Source: Kineosporia mesophila (lineage in GTDB: Bacteria; Actinomycetota; Actinomycetes; Actinomycetales; Kineosporiaceae). Taken from it: 64,000 nt of DNA. The stretch covers positions 1 through 64,000 of the forward strand of contig NZ_JAJOMA010000009.1 in assembly GCF_021129235.1 (NCBI RefSeq), written 5' to 3'. Made by a program: the position numbers and the translations under genes. Below are positions 1 to 7,290 of the stretch, piece by piece. The notes under the pieces were generated by a model. That model was not told where the DNA came from. It saw only the letters and a list, made by a program, of their open reading frames with translations, and did no database searches. Position 1 is the first letter of the stretch. Each line of letters begins with the position of its first letter.

Positions 1-1
1 G

Positions 2-124
2 CTCACCCCGGCCGTCACGGCCGGAACTCCGGGTTCTGCCGGGACCGCGGGCCTGCTCACGCACGCCAGCTTCGCGGCGGGTGGCCCGGGCCAGTCAGAT
101 ATCACCGGTCAGCCGCAGGCCTGA
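2..124 (+). CDS. C-terminal end of an unidentified protein (partial)
   Basis: An open frame enters from the left edge and stops with TGA at 122-124. About 40 codons are visible, with mostly G/C third positions. The residues are Ala, Gly, Thr and Ser rich and end in TGQPQA. That composition fits a secreted or surface-protein tail, but no family is recognisable and the assignment rests only on codon bias. Confidence 0.35.
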   Translation, partial: LTPAVTAGTPGSAGTAGLLTHASFAAGGPGQSDITGQPQA

Positions 125-451
125 GGATTGCCGGAGAGGAACCGACCATCACGATGGTCAGTTTCGTGAGCACTCCATCCTTCCGGTCGATGACGACAAG
201 GTGGAACCCACCGGCAGGCCCCGCACCGCGGCGATATCGCTGGCGACCCCAGCGAGGCCCGTTACGTCGTCGAGGCCCGGGAGCCCACGATCGTGCCGGT
301 AGACATGAACAGGCCACGCCGGGGCGGAGTCCAGACCCTGCAGCGGTTGCGGGGCGAGGACCCCACCCGGCGTGGATCATGGCCGGCACGTCCAGGTTCG
401 CCACGTCGACCGCGTCGACGACCATGCCTTTCGCAAGCACAGCCGTTACAT
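125..451. other. No intact gene; short coding-like scraps
   Basis: No frame here is intact with a start and a ribosome-binding site. Two stretches on the minus strand, around 375-440 and 155-225, keep strong G/C third-position bias, reading for example MVVDAVDVANLDVPAMIHA. The sequence between them loses that bias. This suggests a broken minus-strand gene, but mirrored codon bias on the plus strand leaves it ambiguous. Confidence 0.25.
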
Positions 452-476
452 AGTCGCAGCATGCGACTGAGTCTCA
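452..476 (+). promoter_or_regulatory. Three-half-site operator before the TetR gene
   Basis: The site reads AGTCGCA, 3 nt, TGCGACT, 1 nt, AGTCTCA. The first two half-sites form a perfect inverted repeat and the second and third form a near-perfect one. It lies 20 nt upstream of the TetR start, next to a possible -10 (TATCAT, 484-489). The same arrangement recurs at 1991-2015. Confidence 0.6.
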
Positions 477-495
477 CTCACGGGTATCATGAACC

Positions 496-1146
496 ATGGC
501 TCCACAGACACGCACCGGCACGACGTCGGCGATCGAGGCGCCGGCCGAGTCGCTGCGCGAGCGCCGACGCCGTCAGACGACCGACGAGATCAGCGCCGTC
601 GCCCTGCGCCTGTTCGACGAGCGGGGTTTCACCGAGACGACTGTGGACGACATCGCCGGCGAAGCCGGGGTCTCGCGAGCGACCTTCTTCCGCTACTTCA
701 GGTCGAAGGAAGAGGCGGCACTGCACGAACTGATCGATCTGTCCGGGGCCATGGACCGGCGCTCCCGGGCGTCCTCGGCCGTCGCCCCGACCCTTGCCGC
801 CCTCACCGAGTGCACCGCCGACCTTCTCAGCCGGGTGACACCGCAGCAGATGACCCACTACGCCGTCCTGCGCCAGCTGATCGAGCGCGAGGACGCGCTA
901 CGGCAGGCCGCGGACGCTCATGCCCATGCCCTCGCCGAGAGAATCCGTTCGCGGTTGCTCGCGACGGAGCAGGGGAACGACCGACTCGAAACCCGCGTCC
1001 TGGCAGAGACTACGGTCGCCCTTCTGCAGGCCACCCTCGACGAGTGGGTGGACTCCCCGGAGTCCGACCTGGTGGCCTTGTACCGCGACGCCGTCGAGAG
1101 GTTGCGACGCTGCGCGGCGCTTCCCGAGGAGCAGCGCGGTCTCTAG
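496..1146 (+). CDS. TetR/AcrR-family transcriptional regulator
   Basis: This 216-residue protein has the TetR layout: an Arg-rich lead (RERRRRQT), a helix-turn-helix at about residues 25-70 ([20 protein letters not shown] followed by RSKEE) and an all-helical ligand domain. No classic Shine-Dalgarno is evident. A TATCAT at 484-489 suggests a very short leader. The operator at 452-476 sits just upstream and a second copy precedes the leftward roadblock unit, so autoregulation plus control of that unit is the simplest inference. The gene converges with the roadblock gene, the two stop codons overlapping at 1143-1146. The ligand is unknown. Confidence 0.88.
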   Translation: MAPQTRTGTTSAIEAPAESLRERRRRQTTDEISAVALRLFDERGFTETTVDDIAGEAGVSRATFFRYFRSKEEAALHELIDLSGAMDRRSRASSAVAPTLAALTECTADLLSRVTPQQMTHYAVLRQLIEREDALRQAADAHAHALAERIRSRLLATEQGNDRLETRVLAETTVALLQATLDEWVDSPESDLVALYRDAVERLRRCAALPEEQRGL

Positions 1147-1529
1147 CGCCTGATCTCCGGCGAAAGGTGCTGTCCGACGCGGTCGACCAGCATCGTCATC
1201 TCGTAGCCGACCAGGCCGATGTCAGAGGTCGGCGCGGCCAGCACGCCCAGCCACGAACCGTCGGAGACCGCCATCAGCAGCAGGAACCCACCCTGCATCT
1301 CGACGACCGTCTGAATCACCGATCCCGCTGTGAAGAGCATCGAGGCGCCGTTGGTGAGGCTGCCCAGGCCGGAGGCCACCGCGGAGAGCTGGTCGGCGCG
1401 ATCGCGTGGCAGCCCTGCTGAACTCGCCAGCAGAAGACCGTCGGACGAGACCACGGCCGCATGTGCCACGCCTGGTACCCGCTGTGCGAACCCGTCGACC
1501 AGCCAGGTGACGTCGGTACTCGTGTTCAC
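1143..1529 (-). CDS. Roadblock/LC7-domain protein (conservon CvnB type)
   Basis: The 128-residue product is a single roadblock/LC7 domain. It opens with [20 protein letters not shown], followed by SDGLLLASS and a [10 protein letters not shown] helix, as in the CvnB proteins of actinobacterial conservons. Those proteins normally work with a membrane sensor kinase (CvnA), a DUF742 protein (CvnC) and a small Ras-like GTPase (CvnD). Here no CvnC or CvnD follows; the gene converges on the TetR gene. The GTG start overlaps the upstream stop (GTGA) and has GAGGAG at good spacing, so it is translationally coupled to the preceding reading frame. An orphan roadblock protein is the likeliest status. Confidence 0.85.
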   Translation of the reverse strand: MNTSTDVTWLVDGFAQRVPGVAHAAVVSSDGLLLASSAGLPRDRADQLSAVASGLGSLTNGASMLFTAGSVIQTVVEMQGGFLLLMAVSDGSWLGVLAAPTSDIGLVGYEMTMLVDRVGQHLSPEIRR

Positions 1530-1894
1530 TGGTCCGCTCCTCGTTCTGCGCTTGTGCTGATGAAAAGACTTGCCCCACGCGGACTGAACGTGGACGCCGG
1601 GTCTGACTGCGGTCTGGTCCTGCGGGCGCTGGTCAGGCCGCGCTGGTAGCTCCCCAGACGGCGGCGCATGAGCGCGGCCTCAGCTATGGGGTCTCGTTCA
1701 CCCACCGGCCCGAACCGATCGGGCCACCGGTCGGCCCCTACCTCGCCGGCCCGCGGACCCTGCTCACCGGATTCGTCCGTCTCCCGGACCGAGGCGGCGC
1801 GAGGGCTCGGGAGCAGCCGCAGCGGGCCACCCGGCTCCCCTGCGCTGCGGGGACGTCCGCCGGGCTCCCGGTCATGCTCCGGCCGGCCACTCAT
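1526..1894 (-). CDS. Orphan tail of a conservon-type sensor kinase, or small disordered protein
   Basis: The 122-residue frame starts at an ATG with GAAGGGTGAG upstream; an earlier in-frame start exists at 1942. It is Pro, Arg and Ser rich with no folded kinase core. Its last third contains [20 protein letters not shown], which resembles the conserved C-terminal tail of nitrate/nitrite-sensing conservon kinases (CvnA). It ends in a GTGA overlap with the roadblock gene, exactly where CvnA would precede CvnB. The sensor, HAMP, HisKA and ATPase domains are absent. I read it as the surviving end of a deleted kinase still translated in the operon; a freestanding disordered protein is the alternative. 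Confidence 0.5.
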   Translation of the reverse strand: MSGRPEHDREPGGRPRSAGEPGGPLRLLPSPRAASVRETDESGEQGPRAGEVGADRWPDRFGPVGERDPIAEAALMRRRLGSYQRGLTSARRTRPQSDPASTFSPRGASLFISTSAERGADQ

Positions 1895-1990
1895 GCGCGG
1901 CTCACCCTTCTCGACCGAGATCGAGGGGCGACCTGTACGCACGTCGCCTCGTGCGCGTCGTCCATCATGCGTCGTCCATCCTGGAGGCAG

Positions 1991-2015
1991 AGTCGCAAAC
2001 TGCGACTAAGTCTCA
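1991..2015 (-). promoter_or_regulatory. Second copy of the TetR three-half-site operator
   Basis: AGTCGCA, 3 nt, TGCGACT, 1 nt, AGTCTCA: the same half-sites and spacing as 452-476, differing only in the spacers. It lies about 100 nt upstream of the roadblock unit (minus strand) and about 290 nt upstream of the rightward membrane-protein genes. The first target is closer. A TetR dimer pair binding three half-sites would fit. Confidence 0.55.
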
Positions 2016-2307
2016 GAAGACTACTATGGACGAGGGCTGACGAGCCCTCCGTCGCGCAAGAATCTTGACCGCTGGCCGCGGCCCCTCCGATTGATGGAGA
2101 TCCAGGCAGACCCACGCCGTGAGAGCTCGCGGAACCACCCGTTGCGCCCCCACACCTCCGCTTGAAGGCCTTCCGAAGCTCTTCTGGATGAGGCCGAGGA
2201 TCGAAGAGACTCGTTGGCCGCGCAGCCCGTTGTTTTCGTCGCGCCGATACCCCGCTCAGGCTATCGGCATTCCCACGGGCCACTATAGGAAAGCCCGCAA
2301 TCTGGAC

Positions 2308-2898
2308 ATGCGACGGTATCTCACACCCCTGAAGATCCTGACCATGCGTACATGGCTCGTCGGAGCACCCCGCTGGAAGCTCGCGCTGGTCCAGGGAACC
2401 TTCTTCGGGGCCGGCCTGGCCATCTTCGCCTTCTTCTCCTCCAGCGGTCCCGAAGAGGGTGCGGCCCGTTTCATCGGCCCCGTGGTCGTGGGTGTGGTCG
2501 GAGGCGTGGTCTTCGGCTTCTTCATGGGCCACGTCATCGCCAACCTGAACGGCGCCCTGGTCAGAGCGGCCGGGCTGAACGATCCCCACGAGCTGCGCCA
2601 GGCCATCCGCGCCGGCCGCCGGGGCTCCGTTCCGGCCGACCCCCGTATTCGTCAGGCTGCCCTCCGGGTGGCCCGGCACCATCTCAGCGAGGCCGAGCGT
2701 CGAGGCAGAAGCTCACGCACCCTCTTCGCCGTGTTCACTCTTGCCTACATCGCGATGGCAACCCTGCTCTCACCCTGGTGGCTGGTCACCGCGGCCTTCT
2801 TCGCGGCCCTGCTGGTCTGCACCGTGATCCAGCCCAACCGCCTGACCCTCCGCATCGTCGACCTGGAAACCACGAACAACGAACAGGTTGTTCCGTGA
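2308..2898 (+). CDS. Small membrane protein, paralogue A of a tandem family
   Basis: The 196-residue protein has two hydrophobic segments near the N-terminus (ALVQGTFFGAGLAIFAFF; FIGPVVVGVVGGVVFGFFMG), a cytosolic linker and two C-terminal segments (FAVFTLAYIAMATLL; WWLVTAAFFAALLVC). The linker carries a family motif: an Ala/Arg helix, RRGSVPADPRIRQAA, then a second Arg-rich helix. The same motif recurs in the genes at 3119 and 3886. The start was chosen at 2308, after AGGAAAG; 2344 is possible. Upstream codons lose coding bias. It overlaps the next gene by GTGA. I do not recognise the family and assign no function. Confidence 0.7.
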   Translation: MRRYLTPLKILTMRTWLVGAPRWKLALVQGTFFGAGLAIFAFFSSSGPEEGAARFIGPVVVGVVGGVVFGFFMGHVIANLNGALVRAAGLNDPHELRQAIRAGRRGSVPADPRIRQAALRVARHHLSEAERRGRSSRTLFAVFTLAYIAMATLLSPWWLVTAAFFAALLVCTVIQPNRLTLRIVDLETTNNEQVVP

Positions 2899-3122
2899 GC
2901 TACCGGCACATCAACCGCGTTCACTGGTTTTTCCCGCTCTCGGTGAGTGTGGGGACGAGCGCAGTTCTGGCTCTGGTTCTCCACATCGTCGGCCTGCTGG
3001 CCTGCGTGGTGTTCTTGCCCCGGCTGGTGTTCCACCGGGTGCTGAAGACGCGAAACGACCGCCGCGTCAACGAACTCGCCGCCGCGAACGACGCACACGA
3101 CACCGGGCAGGCTGCCCCGTGA
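2895..3122 (+). CDS. Short paralogue B: C-terminal membrane half only
   Basis: This 75-residue frame starts at a GTG overlapping the previous TGA and ends in a GTGA overlap with the next gene. It holds only a membrane hairpin, including TSAVLALVLHIVGLLACVVF, and a basic tail (RLVFHRVLKTRNDRRVNELA). These align with the last two segments of its neighbours, compare YLVFLPRLVRRRL in the gene at 3886. The N-terminal pair and the P-DPR linker are missing, so it is either a truncated duplicate kept by coupling or a small partner subunit. Confidence 0.6.
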   Translation: MSYRHINRVHWFFPLSVSVGTSAVLALVLHIVGLLACVVFLPRLVFHRVLKTRNDRRVNELAAANDAHDTGQAAP

Positions 3123-3631
3123 GGAACCGCCTGATCACCGCGCCCTGGTGGGTGATTTCCATCTGCCAGATCGTCGTCGGTACCGCCTTCACCCTCGGGT
3201 TCGTGACCTTGATGTTTCCCGACCACCCCTTAGAACGATTCGTGCCGTCGATGCTGGGCCTTCTCATCTGGGGCACGGCAGACGGCCGGATGACCGCGGA
3301 CCGCGTGCGCCGCACGATCGAGGCCACCGGCCTGACCGAGTACCACGACGTGGACCAGGCCCTGACAGCCAGCCGCCGTGGGCAGATACCACCGGATCCC
3401 CGACTGCGCCGGGCAGCCCACGGCCTGGCCACCCGACGGCTCGCTCGGCTTCAGAAGAACCGCACCCGGTTGCTCCCGTTCGAGATCGGGTCGACGGCGC
3501 TCTACGTGGCCATGGCCGTGTTCGTAGCACCGCGATGGTGGATTGCCACCGTGGTGCTCCTGGTCTCCATCGGGCTGACGTCCCGGCAGTTCCGGACGAC
3601 AGCCGCCCGGATCAAGGCACTGTCGGAATGA
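3119..3631 (+). CDS. Small membrane protein, paralogue C
   Basis: The 170-residue protein starts at a GTG coupled to the preceding stop. It has a first membrane pair (WVISICQIVVGTAFTLGFV; FVPSMLGLLIWG), the linker motif GQIPPDPRLRRAAHGLATRR and a second pair (GSTALYVAMAVFVAP; WWIATVVLLVSIGL). The layout matches paralogues A and D. A, B and C form a three-gene unit with 4-nt overlaps, implying one transcript and possibly a hetero-oligomeric membrane complex. Function unknown. Confidence 0.7.
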   Translation: MRNRLITAPWWVISICQIVVGTAFTLGFVTLMFPDHPLERFVPSMLGLLIWGTADGRMTADRVRRTIEATGLTEYHDVDQALTASRRGQIPPDPRLRRAAHGLATRRLARLQKNRTRLLPFEIGSTALYVAMAVFVAPRWWIATVVLLVSIGLTSRQFRTTAARIKALSE

Positions 3632-3885
3632 CCTGCGTCAAGACCCCGAAAACCCGGCCCCGTTCGGTCAGGATGTCCAGCTCTTCGTGCGGCAGTTGGC
3701 GCCTCTGACGTAAAGGGCCTAGGACGCGCGGGTCTGGTTTTCAGCGGACAGGTCGGGTGCCGGTCAGGGCGATCTCGTAGGCGTCCACAGCCGCACCAGG
3801 GATGACGTCGGTGTGTCATCCGGCCGGGCCCGGCGAGGCCGGACTGCGAAGTCGCCGAAACACCACGAGTCGTCAAGAATGGATC
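3632..3885. other. Spacer between paralogues C and D
   Basis: No intact gene. On the minus strand around 3750-3820 a short frame reads AVDAYEIALTGTRPVR before a stop with good third-position bias. It may be the tail of a lost gene. No promoter was confidently located. Confidence 0.3.
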
Positions 3886-4500
3886 ATGCGAAACCGACGG
3901 AAGCGCAGCCCCACCTGGGTACTGGCGCTGGCGGGCGGGCTCCTCGCCGGACTGGCCTGTGCACTGGTGCGGGTCCTACTGGCGCTGGCCATCGAGCCTG
4001 ACCGCCTAGCAGCAAATGCCTTGTCCGGGTTCCTTTACGGCCTCATGTTCGGCCTGGTCATGATTCCCGTGACGATCCGGCGGAACCGGCGCGCGGCCGA
4101 GCGCACCGGGCTCGAGTCCGACGAACTGTCCCAGGCGCAGAAAGCCAGTGCGAAAGGCCCCGTCCCGACCGACCCCCGATTGCTGCGCGCTGCGCGAGAC
4201 CTGTGCGCCGACAGGGTCGCGATGCTGGAGCGCCGCCGGGTGTGGCGGGGCGGCACGCAGATCGTCATCGCGCTCATCGTCGTCGCAGCCGCTGTGGCCT
4301 GGTCGTGGTGGTTCCTGCTGCCGGGCGGGATCGTCCTGGGAATGGGCGCGTACCTGGTGTTTCTTCCCAGGCTGGTACGACGTCGACTGGCTGTTCTCGA
4401 CGGCGCACTGATCAGGACCGGCCCGCAGCCCTCGACCGAAACTGCCCAGCAGACATCGGCGCGCAACAGTGACCAGGTCTCCCCGTACGAACCGACGTGA
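3886..4500 (+). CDS. Small membrane protein, paralogue D
   Basis: The 204-residue protein has a Lys/Arg-rich start (MRNRRKRSP), membrane segments (WVLALAGGLLAGLACALV; a second pass containing GLMFGLVMIPVTI), the linker GPVPTDPRLLRAARDLCA and two more segments (IVIALIVVAAAVAWSWW; GGIVLGMGAYLVFLP). A soluble Gln/Ser/Thr-rich tail of about 35 residues is unique to this copy. It is separate from the A-B-C unit, with only a weak ribosome-binding site. Part of its middle, nucleotides about 3980-4110, has a decayed copy at 43.7 kb. Function unknown. Confidence 0.7.
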   Translation: MRNRRKRSPTWVLALAGGLLAGLACALVRVLLALAIEPDRLAANALSGFLYGLMFGLVMIPVTIRRNRRAAERTGLESDELSQAQKASAKGPVPTDPRLLRAARDLCADRVAMLERRRVWRGGTQIVIALIVVAAAVAWSWWFLLPGGIVLGMGAYLVFLPRLVRRRLAVLDGALIRTGPQPSTETAQQTSARNSDQVSPYEPT

Positions 4501-4580
4501 AACGACTGCCGGTGAGGCGATACCCAACCGATGTCCACCGGCGTCCGCCGCCAGGAGCAACGGACGCCGGGCACCCGGCA

Positions 4581-4883
4581 TCAGCCGCGGGCGGCGCCGC
4601 CGCGATAGCGATGCAGGAGGCGACGAGCCCCACGCCGATCCTGACGATTTGCCGTCGTGCGCCAGCGATTCCGCTCCGCGCCACCATTGTCCAGACGCAC
4701 GCCGTACAGCCCCGGACCATAGGTCCAGTAGCAGCCGTGACGGATACGCTCGACGCCACCGGGCGTCACGTCCACGGGCAGGGTGCAGGGCCCGTACCGA
4801 TGATCATGGCGCGCACGACTGGTCCACAGCGGGACGTCCGCGAGCCTGACCCGGTACGGCCGATGCTTGTCGGTTCTGCTCAT
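4581..4883 (-). CDS. Small hypothetical protein of the MSRTDKHRP type
   Basis: The 100-residue protein begins MSRTDKHRPYRVRLADVPLW, the opening of small Arg/His-rich proteins found in actinomycete genomes and actinophages. It is Tyr, Gly and Arg rich with one Cys and has no membrane segment. The start is set by AAAGGTGA 7 nt upstream; the frame remains open further upstream but without bias. It lies just downstream of the MMPL gene, with a 230-nt gap. Function unknown. Confidence 0.6.
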   Translation of the reverse strand: MSRTDKHRPYRVRLADVPLWTSRARHDHRYGPCTLPVDVTPGGVERIRHGCYWTYGPGLYGVRLDNGGAERNRWRTTANRQDRRGARRLLHRYRGGAARG

Positions 4884-5114
4884 GACGGTCACCTTTCGGT
4901 TCCGCGACGCCCCGGCCGGGGCGGTCGCTGGACCGGATGCACAGCCATCACGAACAGATTCCTCTCCCACATACCCACCGGCACACCAGACCCATGGACG
5001 AACCACCTCAGGGATCTCCCCGATCCTCGAACAGCGACGCCAGGTCGGTCCAGACGCCCACGTCAGCGCAACCGTGGACATGCGCTTTCCCGATGAGGCT
5101 TGCCGGTGCTCCTC

Positions 5115-7271
5115 CTAACGAGCACCCGCATCCGAGTCTTGAGCAGGACCGCTGCCGATCAGTTCTTGCTCGCTCCGCGCGTCCAGCACCGTGGCCTCCT
5201 GGTGCCGGGGGCGCCCGGGCCACCACCAGTTGGCCTGCCCCATCGCTCCCACCAGCGCCGGGGTGAGCACTCCCCGCACGACCGTCGCGTCCAGAAGAAT
5301 ACCCAGGGCCAGCGTGGTGGCGAAGATCTTGACATCCACCACCGGCACGGTGGAGAGGGCCACGAAGGCGAAGAACAGGATGAGGGCGGCGCAGGTCACC
5401 AGCTGACCGGTGTGGGCCAGGCCGGTGACCACGGCTGTGTCGGTGTCCTGCCCTCCGTCGCGCTCCTCGCGGATACGGCTGAGGATGAACACCTCGTAGT
5501 CCATGGACAGGCCGAACAGGAACGAGAACGCCGCGATCGGGACCCAGTACGTCAGGCTGCCCGTCGCACTGACGCCGAACAGCGTCTGCGTCAGATGACC
5601 CTCCTGCCAGATCCACACCGTGATGCCGTACGCGGCCGCGATCGAGACGCCGTTCAGCACGAGCGCCTTCACGGGCAACCACACCGAGCGCACGGCGTAA
5701 GCCAGCAGAGCGAACGTGATGGCCACGATCATCAGCAGAATCCACCAGGCCTGGCCGTAGATCGCTTCCACCGCGTCCACCTCGGCGGCGGCACTCCCCC
5801 CGACCCTGGTGACACGCAGTTGCGTACGTGCGGTGTCACGGACGCGGTCCAGGCTCCGTCGGGCCTGCTCGGTGGAGGCGTCCTGGGTCAGCACCACACT
5901 CATCAGCTCATCGCCGTCAGCCTTCCAGGCCGGGCCGGCCGGAGCGAGAACTGCCGAGACTCCCTCGACCGCGGCCATTTTCGTGACGGCCGATGTGGTG
6001 TCGCGAGCGAGCACCTCAACCGGCCGGGTGACCCCGGGAGGAATGCCCGCCTCCACCGCCTGCCGGAAAGCCACCGCCGGGGCGGAGGTTCCGTCGGCGA
6101 CGGCTGCGCTCTCCGGAGCCCCCAGGCGCATCCCCAGAACCGGCGAGGCCAGCACCAGCAGCACTCCCACCGAGACCAGGATGCTGGCCCAGCGAAAACG
6201 CAGAACCCCCTGGCCGACACGGTGCCACAGGGCGCTTTCGGTGCGGGGGGCCTGACGGCGGGGCCACTCCAGGCGCGGGCCCAGGGTCAGCAGCAGCACC
6301 GGCAGAAGGGTCAGCGCGACCATGACACTGACCAGCGGGATGAGCAGTCCGCCGATGCCGACGCTTCGCAGGAACGGCACAGGCAGCACCACCAGGGCGG
6401 CCAGCGAGATGGCCACGGTGACCCCGCTGAACAGGACCGAACGCCCCGCTGTGGACATGGCGATGCGCACGGCGCTGACCTCGTCCGCGCCGTTCGCGCG
6501 TTCCTGACGCCATCGCATGACGATCAGCAGCGAGTAGTCGATGGCCACCCCCAACCCGATCAGGCCGATCAGGTACTGGACGATGAAGCTGATCTCGGTG
6601 ACCGCGGTCAGTCCCAGGACCAGCAGGAACGTCGTGGTGATCGCCACCGCCGCGGTCACCAGGGGTATCAGGGCCAGGAACGAGCCGAAGACCAGAGCCA
6701 GGATGATCAGGGCGGCCCCGGCCCCCAGAGCGATCTCCACTGCCACCGGCCGCTCCTCACCACCGTTCTCGGCCAGCAGCTGAGCTCCGGTGATGCGGAC
6801 CGGGGCACCGGCCACCGACTGCCGGGCCACTTGCTGTTCCAGCTGGGGCAGGGCGGCGGCGTAGGGGTCGGGGCCCGGCACGGTGGGCGGATAGACCAGG
6901 GCGACTGCGGTGCGTCCGTCCCGCCCGATGAGCCTTCGCGCACCCCGGCCCTCGTCGAACGGTGTGGCGACCCGCCAGCCCGGCTGGGCCAGCTGCCCGT
7001 ACAGCGCCGTCAGGGCCTTGCGCTGCTTGATGACGGTCGTAGTGTCGGGCACCGTGACGACGATCAGCAGCGGATCGGTCGCCCCGCCGTTACCGAACTC
7101 CTCGGCGATCGCCTCGTTGGTCTCGTACCCGGGCCGGCCCGGTGTGCTGAAGTCGTAGCCCAGCCGGTCGACGGTGGTGGCGGCCAGCGCCCCACCGGCG
7201 ACCGCCAGAACCACCCAGGCCAGGACGACCCACCGGCGATGGGCCAGGACCAGGTTCGTGAATCGGGACAT
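5115..7271 (-). CDS. MMPL-family (RND-type) exporter
   Basis: The 718-residue inner-membrane protein has the MMPL layout. There is one N-terminal segment (WVVLAWVVLAVAGGALAA), a periplasmic-type loop to about residue 170 and a five-helix bundle containing GLGVAIDYSLLIVMRW. A second loop and bundle follow, the latter with FLFGLSMDYEVFILSRI. The paired Asp-Tyr motifs are the proton-relay positions of this family. It follows the monooxygenase by 19 nt on the same strand and closes the polyketide operon. Export of the polyketide or an intermediate is inferred from that position; lipid export is the family alternative. Confidence 0.9.
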   Translation of the reverse strand: MSRFTNLVLAHRRWVVLAWVVLAVAGGALAATTVDRLGYDFSTPGRPGYETNEAIAEEFGNGGATDPLLIVVTVPDTTTVIKQRKALTALYGQLAQPGWRVATPFDEGRGARRLIGRDGRTAVALVYPPTVPGPDPYAAALPQLEQQVARQSVAGAPVRITGAQLLAENGGEERPVAVEIALGAGAALIILALVFGSFLALIPLVTAAVAITTTFLLVLGLTAVTEISFIVQYLIGLIGLGVAIDYSLLIVMRWRQERANGADEVSAVRIAMSTAGRSVLFSGVTVAISLAALVVLPVPFLRSVGIGGLLIPLVSVMVALTLLPVLLLTLGPRLEWPRRQAPRTESALWHRVGQGVLRFRWASILVSVGVLLVLASPVLGMRLGAPESAAVADGTSAPAVAFRQAVEAGIPPGVTRPVEVLARDTTSAVTKMAAVEGVSAVLAPAGPAWKADGDELMSVVLTQDASTEQARRSLDRVRDTARTQLRVTRVGGSAAAEVDAVEAIYGQAWWILLMIVAITFALLAYAVRSVWLPVKALVLNGVSIAAAYGITVWIWQEGHLTQTLFGVSATGSLTYWVPIAAFSFLFGLSMDYEVFILSRIREERDGGQDTDTAVVTGLAHTGQLVTCAALILFFAFVALSTVPVVDVKIFATTLALGILLDATVVRGVLTPALVGAMGQANWWWPGRPRHQEATVLDARSEQELIGSGPAQDSDAGAR

Positions 7272-7290
7272 GGATCCGACAGCCGACCCT

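Noticed and set aside
2119-2307. Earlier start of the first membrane paralogue at 2119
   Set aside because: Third-position bias disappears upstream of 2308 and there is no matching N-terminus in the paralogues.
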